A DNA stretch of 64,000 nt, from assembly GCA_002751075.1 (NCBI GenBank), contig NAOQ01000076.1, forward strand, positions 73,346-137,345. Reading direction: 5' to 3'. Positions 12,352-25,090 of this stretch are shown piece after piece. The first letter of the stretch is position 1, and each line of letters begins with the position of its first letter. The stretch comes from Ichthyophonus hoferi. Taxonomy: Eukaryota; Opisthokonta; Ichthyosporea; Ichthyophonida; Ichthyophonidae. The translations under genes and the position numbers were made by a program. The notes below the pieces were generated by a model, which had not been told where the DNA came from, searched no databases, and was given only the letters and a program-made list of their open reading frames with translations.

Positions 12352-15300
12352 ATGGCTACTGAACTAGGAGACACAATGGTAAGTAATGTAAGCTAAAAAC
12401 CATTGTTAGTGTCAATACTGTGAAGTAAATGGTATATGTGATGGATGGAATGGAATGATTAAAGATATTGGAAGATATTATGTACATTTTGGATACAATC
12501 CCGACAATCAATCCCGGGACTGTTTTATTATAAACTGGTTAGCGTTCAATTGTTTACCCGTCACAGCCAACCTTGATAACTAGAGTTCAGGTTCTGTTAT
12601 CCCATCGGTAAACAAACGTTATATTTCAATTTTCCATGTCCAAAGCTTTATAAATACCAAGAAAATATCCTAAGTAGTTCCCTCGCATTTGACATCTTAC
12701 TAAAATTAAGAACACCTGCAAAATAGAAAGCGAGTGATAACAAAAAAGCAAAAATATAATCGAGAATGGATATAATTTTATGCAAACAAGATTTTCTCCT
12801 TAGATTCAGGTACAAATCAGAAAAGTTGAGTAACTAAATAGAATATATGGATACTAAATGCTATACTAAGTTGCATGTGTACTCCGTAATTGAATTGAGG
12901 CATGTGCGGTGGTATACAGTATTATTTAGAGCTGGTGTATACCGACAACCACATAGTGTTATTCTATTTTACATGTAGACATACTCATTTATAAATACGA
13001 CCGTCTTTTCCCCTTTTCACCAGGCACAAAACACGCCACAAGAAGCTGTGCCACAGGAAACTGGGCCACAGGTATCAAAAGATGTAGAGCTAAAATTCAA
13101 ACAGATCTGCAATGCAGTGGAAAATCTGTTTAGTAAGAAAGAATCGGCATCCGTGTCGAATAAGGAGAAGTTGTATCTTTACAGCCGCTACAAACAAGCC
13201 ACTATTGGTATGAAAGATATATCCTTTACTATTTATATTACAGAATTATTTTCTTTTTCATACTGTCGCTCTGTCATTACATAGTATATCACTACGTAGA
13301 CTGGATTTTGATTTATTTTAAACTTAACTTATTATACAAACCTTATCTATGTGATGGCTACCAGTCGATTTCATATATTTGCTGACTGGTTTCCTAAGCT
13401 ACTTACTCCCCAATGTTTTATCTAGTTATTCAGACATGTATATATTGACTTCAGCCTGTGTAGTTACTATCTCATCACTGTTTGGTTGGTAGCTAATAAT
13501 TGAAAATATTGGATCAAAATGAACACAAAATGTTTTTAGTTGGTTACCCTTGCAGTGTAGGTCCAATCAACCAACAAAAACCTTATTTATCTTAGAAATA
13601 ACAATAACACGCCATATTATTTTCTTCTTGGCCTTTTACTTTATATTTCCACATCTTCTCATTTAGGTATCTCTCATGGCTAATTAAATTACCAATAATG
13701 GATATAGAATGTTTACAAACAAGAGCCATGGAGACTATAGTGCTTGGAAGAACAATGCATTTGCCTATTTTTTTAGATAGCCTCTGAACGTCATGAGATA
13801 GTAAAAAAGATTGTTTTGGGCTAAAGAATATGCCACAATTATTGTAACAATCAAGCCAATTTAATCAAATTACGTTTGGGAGTGGGGATAGGGTGATGGA
13901 TTTGTCCAAAAGCCAAATATGATTAGTCTAAGAAACTATTACGGTAGAAACTATCTGATTATATTGGTTGGGAAAATTAAGCACAAAATAGACCTACAAG
14001 ATAAGATAAGAAGCTAATTATAAGTTACTATTAGGTGACGTTCCACCTACCAAGGCCAAGGTGAGCTCTATAAAGGACAATGCTATGTGGGAGGCTTGGA
14101 ACGAGGTAAAGGGAAGCCACCCTGAGGAAATGATGAAAGAATACATAACAATGGCCGAGGGGTGAGTTGATATTTATTGATGCATAACCCGTGATTATTA
14201 CTCGCTATATATACTGCAATTGCTATACATTTTCTTTTTTCTTGTTCTTATTTTTAATTGCTATTACTTCATTTCTACAATCATCCTTTCCCCTTGTGCC
14301 TTCTTTATTGTTCTGTCACTCACGAAGTATTTTCTTTTAGTTTTTTCGCTTCTTAATTCCTTTAAACGATTAGACTTTTTTATTAACATACTGCTATTAT
14401 TTACAGTATTATGAAAAAAGTGCAGACCCGTAATGCACAAGAAAGCTTAGCCGACCGTTTGATGGCGATGATGTCATGGGGTGAAAAGAAACACGTACCA
14501 CCCCAGGTGGACTTGAGAGATAGAACCATCAATGAGGTGTGTGATATGTGGCCTATAATATGTGGTGAAATACAATATATACTCATGTCTATATAGAGAA
14601 TTGTATTATATATGCAACTATTGTACTTAATTAAAGCTTATGTAAATTATATTACATAGATATACCTTGGAAACAATAATTGCTTCAATCTCTAAAGCTT
14701 TACTATTTTCTTTCTTATGTTGTATATACTTACTGTTTTATTTTTGATATCGACATTTCAACAACCTATATTTGTATGCATGTTTTTCCACTTTCAGTAC
14801 CACTTCTTCTCACTCCTACTCTTTTTTCTTTTTCCATTTTTCCTTTTCCTTTTCTTTATTATTTTCATCGATTCCTCATTACCTCTGTCATGGCTCTCAT
14901 TCCTGACCTTACCTTATTTCCTTACAGGGACTTTCAACAGTGGGGATAGATTTTGACCCCAATGAAGATATCGTGATTCGCCATGATAAGATTCGCACAT
15001 ACTTAGAGGGTATATTATCTTATCTTTCTTAATATCCAACAATTTGCATTTGAATTATATTTGGTATATATGCGCGTAATATGTACGTAGGAGGTGGATG
15101 GTCAAATCCCCATCGCGTTGTCATGGCAATAGAAAATCATAGTTTGAATCTCTATCTTTCTGTTTTTATCTATCTTTAAGTATGATGATACACTTATAAA
15201 TCTTGATAAAAATGCAGCAAATTGTTTTTAAACAATAAGCAAAGACATTGAAAGAAGAATTATGTCTTACATGGTCATGAATATTAATAATAGGCACACA

Positions 15301-18300
15301 CAGAAAATAAATTAATGGCCTTCTATAATGCCTTTGATCAAGTCGACAAAAACACATGCAGGTGGGTCTAATGTGTCTTTTGTTGCCATTCTTGTAGTAT
15401 GTATGTTATGTATTATATAATGTATGCACATGTTTGATTCATGACAATTATGGCCGGCTCACGAATCATTTAAAGTTTTTTCTATTCTTATTTTTGTTTT
15501 GTTTTTCACAATGCCAAACCATTTGCCTTGATGTAAAGTATAAATTAATTCCGGTTAAGTCTCTCAGTTTATTGTCTTGAATCTCAAATAAAACATTGTA
15601 TTATACCATATTTTATTGCAGATAACTAATAGCCAATGAAAGGTGGATAATTCACATATATGAGCGCGTCAGTAACAATTCATCACGGTTATTATTAGAA
15701 AATGATAATCCGAGCTCACTTTATTATGAATCCTGCTTTTTGTTATGCATAAACGCTCAATATTTATTCTAGTTTAAACCGCAAATAGGCAGTATACTGT
15801 AATGGTCTTAATCCTTTCTTAGTAAATTTACACTGGTACACAAAGTAATCAAACAGTAAGGCATTGCAATTATAATTGTAACACGCCTTTCCAATGGTTC
15901 CATATAGGCTGGAGGGTAAGGATCTCGTCCAATTAAGTAGCTATTCATATCTCAATTTAATGACGGACAGCAGACTACTTGAGGTAAACAACATCTCCAA
16001 CTACTAGTTGGTTGAGAATATTGGCCTCACTTCTCAGCATTTCAAATCTTTTCTTATTTCTTGTTTATTTTTATTTTTCTTTTATTTTTTCTTTATTTTT
16101 TCTTTATTTTTTCCAATTTCTGTTGTAGCTATTTACTTACTCTCACCTTCTTCCTGTTATCACTCCAACCATGTATTCCTTTTTCTACCCATCTCTCATC
16201 TAATCAAAACCTGCTTTCCTACTTCAAATGATATCTTTTAATAGTTTAAATTATGTAAATTATGGTGAAGGAAAATTGAAAAATCAACTGCCTGCCGCTG
16301 TCATTATATGTAAACCTTTATGTATTATGCAGCACAGGAAACTAACTACATTTTGTTATTGTCAGGTTGGCCTCACAGCTGTCGAAAGTTATGGTTTAAG
16401 CAGTCACGGAACCAGAAGTCTAGCAGGAACTACTGCCTTACACGTAAAATTGGAAGAAACTATAGCCAACTTTGTTGGAAAGGTGAGTAAAGGAATGTAA
16501 TTGGACACATTGTCCTATAGTATCTCTTCCAAGTGCGTTGCAGTTAGGATTTGAGGATTGTCACATTATCGATATACTAACTAATAATACCTAGCGATAA
16601 TATAAGTGCATATATCTTTATATAATAGAAAGGCTACTAGATATATATATACAGTAAAACCAATATAATTATACATAATACATGATTTAAAATGTGTAAA
16701 TATATTGCAATTAAACTACAATTAGAAGGGAATGTGAGTTTGGTAGCAATTTGGAAAAAAAAAATGTCAATAATGGGCATAATTTTATTTTTTATCATTT
16801 AATAACCACACTCAAATCTTTTTTCTATTGGTTCAGTTGTATCTATTTTCTACTTTTTTCTTTTACTTACACGTCTTTCCCATATCTTATTATTACCTTT
16901 TCTTCATATATAGGAAAGTGCGTTGAGTTTTAGCACAGCCTATCTAGCCAATATTGGCGTTATCCCCGCTCTTTGCCGTCAACAAGATTTTATTCTACTT
17001 GACCATAAGGCACATAGGAGTCTTGTAGATGGATGCACACTGTCAAGGGCTACTATTTTCAAGGTAAACCAGTTGTTTACCATACTTTTTATGTATACAT
17101 TAACCCAGTCACTTATGTTTTTCCTTTTCTTTTATTTCTTCCCATTTTCCTTTCTCTTTTTCCTTTGTATTTTTTTTTTTTTTTTTTCAATTTAAATTTT
17201 TTAAAAAGGTTTTTTGGGACAAAGGTAATACGACTTTCTTGGCCCATTTTTATCTCGATTATTTCACAAATATATTTCATACCATACTACATTATATATG
17301 AATATATGCCAATGCATATAGTATATGTCTATTTAGTCGTTTTTCTATCATGCATTCATAAAAATACACACATGTACCTATCACCTAATTTAATTTTCTC
17401 ACCTCTGCTCCATTTTGCGGTTTATTATTATCTCTTCCACACATTTTGTCATCAATTTATTTTTATATCTTACGCTTTTATTTATTCTGTAGCTAATCAT
17501 ACACACATTCTTTTCCAAAAATTCCCCTTTCTCTGGCACATTCTATTTTCATCATTCTACACCTTAGTTTAAACACAGTAATTTAGCACATTGTACTGAG
17601 CAATTAGCAGGCGTACGCAAAGCAATAGCTCAGCAAGCAAAAACTGGTGCTCCACAAGGTAAAATATACCTCGTGTCAGACACCGTATTTAGTATGGACG
17701 GCGACATCTTCCCGTTGCCTAGCTTTCATAAGTGAGTATGAATTTGTGAGCCAGTATTGCCTGCTTGAATAGAATATATTGGAAGTAAATGGAAATATGT
17801 TGCATACAGGAAGCGTAGTTGGATATTGAAATGTTCAGAAAAATGGCTAAGCAAAACCGTTATATTCTATTATATATACAAATGGTGTCAAAGTTGCCAA
17901 TTTAGTGCTCAGTTTTATAATTTTATTAATTTTAAGGATTTTTGACATGGAATTAAATTATGACGCGTATGTGCTGATGGGATAACGTATATTCTGGCCG
18001 TCCATTGGTTTGGGCCACACACTCAGTGGTCAATATATATATGCGTGTGTTTGTGTGTTTACGTGTGTTTGGATGTACATACGTACTGTAGGTTATACAT
18101 TACCATACGTCATGTCTGGGAGTTTTTATTTTAGTCCATGCCCTAGTTTTAAGCCACATGTCTCAATGGGTTATCCATAACAATTAAACAAACAAACATC
18201 TTAAAAACAATTTACAATAAATTAACTAAATAAAGATATATGTTGTGGCACTGTGGTTAATAAATATGATTATGATATGGCTGTGTTTTTCTCTCTCAAT

Positions 18301-21299
18301 GCTTTGTTACTTTCCATTATACCCCTTTTAATTACACTCGTATTTATATTTTCTGACCTGATCTTTCACCAATCAGGTTCTGTAAGACCAACAACATCAC
18401 TTTAATATTGGATGAGGCCCATGGCCTGGGTGTGATTGGTAAAACAGGTACGCAATATGATTGGACCAAACTCTTTCAAATAAGTCATTTATTCACTTGT
18501 ACTATCTCAGCCCCATCCAATTATACGAATGGTATTAGTTTATTGGAATGCTTTGTAATATATTGATTCAAAAGTATCTGTAATCTTGACCACTGATACT
18601 TGTCATATTTTGATTCATAAAACACATCGCCATTCCAACCAATCGTTCATTTTTTATTTATATTTAAACCAATTATAATGCCTGCAGGAAGGGGAATTGA
18701 GGAGCACTTCGATATGCCAGGTGCTGTAGATGTGCTTACTGGCACCCTGGGAAAATCTATACCTGCTATTGGTGGGTTCTGTGCCGGCTCAAAAAAGGTG
18801 CGATAAACTTATTGTTATTGCGTGTATCTGTTGGCTAGAACGATTTCTTATTTATCTATTTTTATTTTTTATGAGTATTAGTGACCTAATATGTACAATA
18901 ATAGAGAAATGACCTATTAAACCTGCGTAGTAATGATTCATATTAAGATTAATGACTATATATTACACTAGGTATACAGTTTGATCCTAATTCAGTCTTA
19001 ATGCATTACACATTTTTAAGAAATGTCTAAGCCAACCACTTTGCGGTTGAGACAGGGCTTATGGGTTTGTTTGCACTATAGTTCGCCACCTGACATGCGT
19101 CATTCGCAGGGTGATGATTTAGGATAAAGACAGAATAGGTTTAGTCTATGTTTTACTGTTTCATCTGTGTTACAATTGTACGAAGTAGAATTATATTGGG
19201 GCAGAAAACAGATCGAAATATTATTTGCCAAGGCGGTAATGTTGGGTATGATGTATGTTAATATTAACTGAGAGTGAATGAGACATCCAATGTGCATGAT
19301 GAAGTAAAGCAACAAACATGCCCCCTGACACCTCTCCAATCACACAGATGATGCGTTACATTCAAATGTATGGTAATCCCTGTGTCTTTTCAAGGTATGT
19401 ATGTGTTTGATAAGATATGAGATAAAGATCATTTTGTAAAACTCATATCACTAGAATTCATTCACAATGCTATTTATCTATTTGCTTTAATTTCCACTTC
19501 GTTAATTATACTTAGCCCTTTACATATTATCTATCCAATCCAGGAATGTGACATAGAGCCATTGACCAATACCAATATGTTCTTTTACTAATATAGAGAG
19601 CTGTATGCTAACCTCTCTCTCTACAGCCCTCTCCCCCCATTCTACTGTGCCGTGGCTCAAAAGACGTTTGAAATTCTCATGGAAGAAACCCAGCACGTGG
19701 AACGATTGCATAGAAATGCAAAATATTTTATTGAGAAATTGAAGGTTTGTCTTTTTTGCAATTGGCTGTCTGTTTATATTTGATATATTTATAGACTGTG
19801 TTATTGAGCTTTGCACTCATCGTGTGCTATTCATCCCATCTGCAGTATTTGATTGATTGTAAAAACGAATTGGTGTATATTTTTTTCCAACTTTTTTCAT
19901 CAACATAGGCCTGTAATTGTTTTTCTCCCTCCCATAAACGGACGTCAGTAATCTGATGGCATTGCCATTTATAAGAATATATACCAATTTGTACATATTT
20001 TGTTGGTTCAATACACGTGAATATGTATGTATGTGTGTTAAATTGTGCATCTATATATAATAATCAAACTATTACCATACAGGCTGAAGGCTACAATGTT
20101 GGTACCACTGAGACAGCTGTCGTACCTTTGATTCTGTGTGATATGGAAAAAGGTAAACCTTACCCCATCTTTTAAAAACATTTCCATAAGCACACTTATG
20201 TTAAAGTATACTCATATATGTATATTAAAAAATATGGATTTGCTAATACTTACAGAATACGTATGTGTTGTACATATCGTCATTTATTCCTCAATTTATA
20301 CTTGTGCGTAACTTTTTTTGATATATAATATTGGTGTAGTTGAAGGTAAGACTTGTAACTTCTTCATTATATACGGCCTTTCTATAAATTCAATAATTCG
20401 TAGTTTTGTTAGCAAATGAATGACAGGTCATAAAATTTTGGGGTGTATTCAAACAAACAAGTCCGTCAGTCAGGGTCAAAGCAAGCAAGAAAAATAGCAG
20501 TGGAAAGGGGTATTAAAACAACCCTTTTCATATAACATGACATATTTAATTCAAGTTTACTGATTCCCTCCTGCCCCTGTCATTAGTGGTTACGCTTTAC
20601 CGTGAACTACTTAAACGTGGATATTGGGTAGCCTGCGTCATCCCACCTGCAGGTAATTGAGTCTATTCTTTTTGCAAAACATAATTATTATTTTGCACCT
20701 TTAACATGACTTGGACACCCAGTCTGTACTCTCCCTTTGTGGCTATTTACTTGACCCCCACTATCCCATTTCAATTGTTATTTCTGTTTTTCTACCACAT
20801 GTACCTTTGTTATCAAAGAAGGAAATAGCATGATTTACATAACAATCTCTATTGACTACCCGCTTATCCGCCTTTATAGCTCTTTTATAATGATTAGCAT
20901 GTGAATAGATACACATGTAAACACAAATGTGACCAATATATTTATTACAATGCACCACAATATGTAGCCAGCCATACGCATGCGCTTGCAAACAATCGAA
21001 TTCCTCAGGCTAAAGCTTTGTGTCCTAAAAGATAATACATGTGAAATGACGCAATAATAGCAGTCGATCAAAATTCTTACATTATAATTATGGCCTCCTA
21101 TTGGGTAAACTTTAATACTCGACGTAATAATCGATTTGATTCTCCAATGCTTCCCCCTTTCCCATCTAACCACTCAATAATCTCCACAGTGTCAATAACT
21201 ACCTCCCGTCTGAGGCTGATTCCTCATAGTGGGCTCGAATTAGAAGATTTAGATAAGTTCATTGATGTCCTTAAGGAAGTGTTAGCAGAAATGGCATAA
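12352..21299 (+). CDS. ACBP-alpha-oxoamine synthase fusion, copy 2 (complete)
   Basis: Complete tandem paralogue, 568 residues. Exons: 12352-12378, 13024-13207, 14035-14161, 14407-14536, 14928-15009, 15304-15361, 15908-15983, 16366-16482, 16914-17063, 17568-17731, 18377-18447, 18688-18797, 19348-19394, 19627-19744, 20083-20152, 20587-20652, 21190-21299 (TAA). The start is the first in-frame ATG after an upstream stop, in good context (AAGATGG). Residues about 1-30 are Gln/Pro-rich. Residues about 30-115 form an ACBP domain (SRYKQATIGD, then NAMWEAWNEVKG), matching the acyl-CoA-contacting YKQAT and KxxxW region of the family. A linker leads to the synthase from about residue 195: SSYSYLNLM, SSHGTRSLAGT, ILDEAHGLGVIGKTG, TGTLGKSIPAIGGF (PLP Lys), PPFYCAVAQ, TTSRLRLIPHSG. 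There is no N-terminal membrane helix of the SPT LCB1/LCB2 type and no clear organelle signal, so it is probably cytosolic. The ACBP domain plausibly delivers long-chain acyl-CoA. An AATAAA lies 28 bases past the stop. Confidence 0.92.
13447..13555 (+). repeat. Intronic repeat family R1, 5' fragment (copy e)
   Basis: Left-end fragment of R1 ('acttcagcctgtgtagttac' and a degenerate continuation). It sits in mid-intron of copy 2, not at a splice site. Confidence 0.5.
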
Positions 21300-21326
21300 T
21301 TGAACTATAGAAGATATAGTGACTAT

Positions 21327-21332
21327 AATAAA
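21327..21332 (+). terminator. Poly(A) signal AATAAA of copy 2
   Basis: Canonical AATAAA 28 bases after the copy 2 stop codon. A second AATAAA at about 21459 is an alternative site. Confidence 0.6.
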
Positions 21333-21879
21333 ACAATGTCTACGCCGTTTCTAGTTTTCTGGCTTAGATGAATGAAGGAAGTTGGTGCAGTATCTACTTA
21401 TTTATCTATTTTGATTAGATCGTTCTTATAGCATGTAATATGTGCTAAAACATTTTAAAATAAAAAATTAGAAAAAAAAAGAAGAGAATTCCGATCCTTT
21501 CTGTTACAACGGGTTAGACAACTTGGCATCAGATCTGTAAAAGTAAACGTAAACACAAATATTAGATTGTTATTAAGCATCTTGCTTGATCTTTTTGTAC
21601 TCCAGACTTATAGCCGAAATAAAAAGAATAAACCAAGGCTTATAACCCAGGCCAATAAAATGTGAAATGGTACCTACATACCGATTAGAGTGGTATTGTA
21701 TAAGGCTGCTTAACTAGACCATCTTTAACACAATTTATGATTAGAGTAATATGGACATTAAATTTCATACAACATTCAATGTAATTTGATTCATAATAAA
21801 ATAATTATGAAGCGGAATATGTACCAACTAATTAAGCCAATCTTTATTGCTGTACAGTTCATCAATCCTCTATATTCAG

Positions 21880-22180
21880 CTCATTTTTCATGTATGAAAA
21901 TGTTGCGAATAATAAGTGGAGACACAAGCATTCATGTGACCTATATTCGTTTTAGACTGGAAGAGAATACCGAATTAAGGTGGGGGTTAACGTGTCCCCT
22001 TGCATGTACGGAGTACAGATATGCTAAAACATGTTTTTATTATTAAACAAGTCCTCCTGACTTGTCTTCGGGTAGGATGCCTATGCAATGTGCTATCTGG
22101 ACCCAAAATTTAGGATCTGAAATGGTTTATTATATAGTTGCAGGATCTCTATCATTTGCCGGTTCAATTTTAAAACGTTT
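21880..22180. repeat. Dispersed repeat R2, copy a
   Basis: Shares blocks with 24150-24340 ('gtgacctatattcg', 'gaaagagaataccaga' type, 'gagtacagata.gctaaaa', 'attattaaa.aagtc') and with 25015-25090 ('tatagttgcaggat', 'ggttca.tttt'). Noncoding. It lies just downstream of the glycosyltransferase pseudogene's 3' end. Confidence 0.6.
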
Positions 22181-22247
22181 TTAAGACCAGAGCTAAACCC
22201 ATTTAGTATTATCTCTTTTCATAGAACACATCCCGGATTCTGACCTG

Positions 22248-23340
22248 GTTCACGCCCGACAATTTGGAGTTACTTCACACAAGCGTTTACAATCCAAATC
22301 TGAGCCCGTCATCACTTCTTCAAAAGAAGGCCCAATATTCTCTCGATTATGAATAGCATCATACTCACCATTGTTGGTCTTTTCTAAGATTGCCTGGTTT
22401 CCTGCATGCTGAAACCCATAAATTTCACCCAAATCGAAGCGTTTGCCGGTGAAAAGTACACTGCGCTCTATCTCATGCAGGTTTAAGAGAGTTGGAGGTA
22501 TTTTCCTATGATTGTTGACTACAAAGTCACACAGACTGCGGTCCTCTGGATTAATGCTCAGATTTGGCAACTGCATATCTCAGAATATGTAGGGATAGTT
22601 ACCAGTTGGTTTAATGTAGGCATTGCTGCAAGCAAGTTGCAACACGTATATCTCCAGCCCAACAATCACTAGACTCCGAAATGTATTCTTTCACTATCTC
22701 CATCATCTTAACCATGGTTGCATGTGAGATGATTATACCCACGCCGCCTTGCTTAAAGTACGGAACAAAACATTACTGTGTCACAACCATTATATGACAT
22801 CATGTATCCAAGTGAGAGTTCATCGCTGCTGTCATAACGGCTTAGCATATAAAAAAGATTATCAAGGTACATATAGATATCATCGTCAACCCTAATATTT
22901 CACTTGGCGTCAGGGTAGGCCTTATTAAGCTCTCGGAATCCCGGAAGGTTCTTGTGCGTATCATCCTTCCACCCTTCTATTTTGTGAAGACCACGTCGAC
23001 TTTGATTCTTCTTTTCATACTTATTCTCATATATTTTAGCTGCCTCGCTCTTCCTCATAATTTTCTTGGCAATGGGAATTACAACAACTGTATTAATGCC
23101 ATCAGTTGTAAAATCGACATCTACAATGAAGATATGGTTGGGTATGTGGTCAAACCAAGCCTTTCGTACTGCAAATAATTGATCGCCAGTAACAGCTATA
23201 CCCGTTTTCATAGCAAATGCTACTCTGTCCTTTAGAAATGGTTCTTCTACTTGTTAACTATATGGGATCTCAAATACAAACATTTCTGACCTTTCAGTTA
23301 CAGAGGCAAAATCTGCATCTATAACACAACATCAAAATGA
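22248..23340 (-). pseudogene. GT31 (Fringe-like) glycosyltransferase, intronless broken copy
   Basis: Minus-strand translation over about 1.1 kb matches the Fringe / beta-1,3-galactosyltransferase-like GT31 fold. In order: VAFAMKTGIAVTGDQLFAVR, SRRGLHKIEGWKDD, HKNLPGFREL, NIRVDDDIYMYLDNL (the DDD metal and sugar-nucleotide site), GGVGIIISHATM, DCWAGDIRVATCLQQ, then a C-terminal part with HRKIPPTLLNLHEIE. It is broken: an in-frame TGA at 22900-22902 sits where a Trp is expected before the DDD motif. There is another stop near the 5' end, a frameshift before the GGVG motif and a stop after CLQQ. The neighbouring genes are dense with introns and this copy has none, which suggests a retrotransposed copy. 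No terminal poly-T or poly-A tract was seen to confirm that. The active parent would be elsewhere in the genome. Confidence 0.72.
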
Positions 23341-24149
23341 GTATGATAGTATTTACTAGTAGTGCCAGCTTTCAATTACTGTAAAATAGTGTATTTAAAC
23401 GTTAAAACACCACAAGGGGAAACACCATATGGGCTTCATACTTAAAGGTTTTTAAAGGCATTAACCTCTTCAAAAGGAAACACAATAATAAGCTAAATTC
23501 ACAATACAATCCTGCAGTATATTAATTGAGGGTATTTAGGACAGCATAGAATATACACCGTCCTATATACTTGGATTGCCGTTTATCACCAATTGATGGT
23601 ACTAAATATTTTTCCAGGCTACATTTGTATTAAAAATTACTACTAATATTAAATGTTTATATTTATATTAGGAAATACTTAAATTAATTAAGCATTCCTT
23701 TTTTAACACCCACCTTTGGCCTTGGTAGATTATTTTACCTAGGGTATAGAAATTTGAAAAAAAAATATGAAAAGAACCTTAAAATGGCGACTACTTAGCT
23801 GTAGGCTTGTCAGTCACTAAATGAACTATATAATTCCTGATGACATTCCGAAGTGACTGTGGCATGACACCCAAAGTTAAAATACAAAAGGCAATTCACC
23901 AAACTATATGTTAAATGTTCCTGCTTGCTCTGGCTCTGGCTCTAGCTTTGGTTCTAGCTCTAGCTCTGTTGTAGGCTCCGGTGTCTGGTGTCTAGATGAT
24001 GAGGTGATATGTGGGTGTTATCCAGTTGACACATAGAGGTCAGTGGATGGATGTAGGGTTAAGATAAAGTGTTTTTGGCATTTGTGGATCGTTGACCTAA
24101 TAGAATTACCGGGTTTTATTATCATAATAACGACAAGCTATTTAAGCTT

Positions 24150-24340
24150 TTGCTACTGCCATGTTTGGAATAGTAAGTAGAGATTAGAGCGTTTCTGTGA
24201 CCTATATTTGTTTAGAAGGAAAGAGAATACCAGATTTAGAACCGTTTTAATGTGTCCCTTTGCATACACAGAGTACAGATAAGCTAAAATATATTTTTCA
24301 TTATTAAATAAGTCAGTAGGACTTATGAGGAACCTGAGAT
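24150..24340. repeat. Dispersed repeat R2, copy b
   Basis: Diverged copy of the sequence at about 21880-22060: 'gtgacctatatttg', 'agagaatacca', 'gtgtccctttgcat', 'gagtacagata'. No coding potential. Confidence 0.6.
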
Positions 24341-25014
24341 CTCAGTTTGGCTAAAAAGTTGTTTCTGTGATTTGGAAACTTGCGCCTGAACGCGGGTATA
24401 GACGTCACTGATGACTAGTTTACCAGCTGAGTCTTTAAACCATCTTTCTATACGAGATACCTTACGAGTGGTTTAGTCTATGTTGCTATTAGGTTCCGAA
24501 TATGGGGATTTTCTGATAGCTACTTCTAAATATAATAATATGTATGAGCTGTTCATTTGGTATAATAAGCCAAAGTGTTGACAAAGTAGAAAATAATAAT
24601 TAATTGTTTACTTTTTTGTCAAGGATAGAGTGTTTAAAATAATTAGTTATAACTACAAAAATAACAACATATCTAATGTTGTTCTAAGAAAAATTTATTC
24701 TAGTAAGTAATATTTTATCAATATTAATATATACAGTTATTTTCAGGTAGGTACTCTAAAAATAATATATTAGACAAGCAATAAGAAAGAATGTTTAAAG
24801 ATCAAAACGGAACTAGTGGTTCGTTTAAGTTTCCAAAATAACCAAAGCCAGCGTCATGCACTTGCTTTTACACCGGATTGCTTTTCATTATTTCAAGTCG
24901 AGATTGATAATCGATTTCCAGTCAGAATCAATTACATACTAAAGTTGGTTTTTATTATCGCACCAAGAATGTTGTCGATGCCGCGATCTTATAACTTGTA
25001 GAAACAAATGGTTG

Positions 25015-25090
25015 CATGCCAAAACATTATCTGAGCTGGCCTATTGTATAGTTGCAGGATTTTTGCTATTAATTGGTTCAGTTTTGATTG
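25015..25090. repeat. Dispersed repeat R2, 3' part (copy c)
   Basis: Matches about 22100-22180 ('tatagttgcaggat' and 'ggttcagttttgat'). Confidence 0.5.

Noticed and set aside
14220-14956. Phe/Leu/Tyr-rich plus-strand ORFs that look like membrane proteins
   Set aside because: They are translations of pyrimidine-rich intron sequence between synthase exons. The same applies to 16008-16241, 16751-17195, 17033-17572 and 38563-38907.
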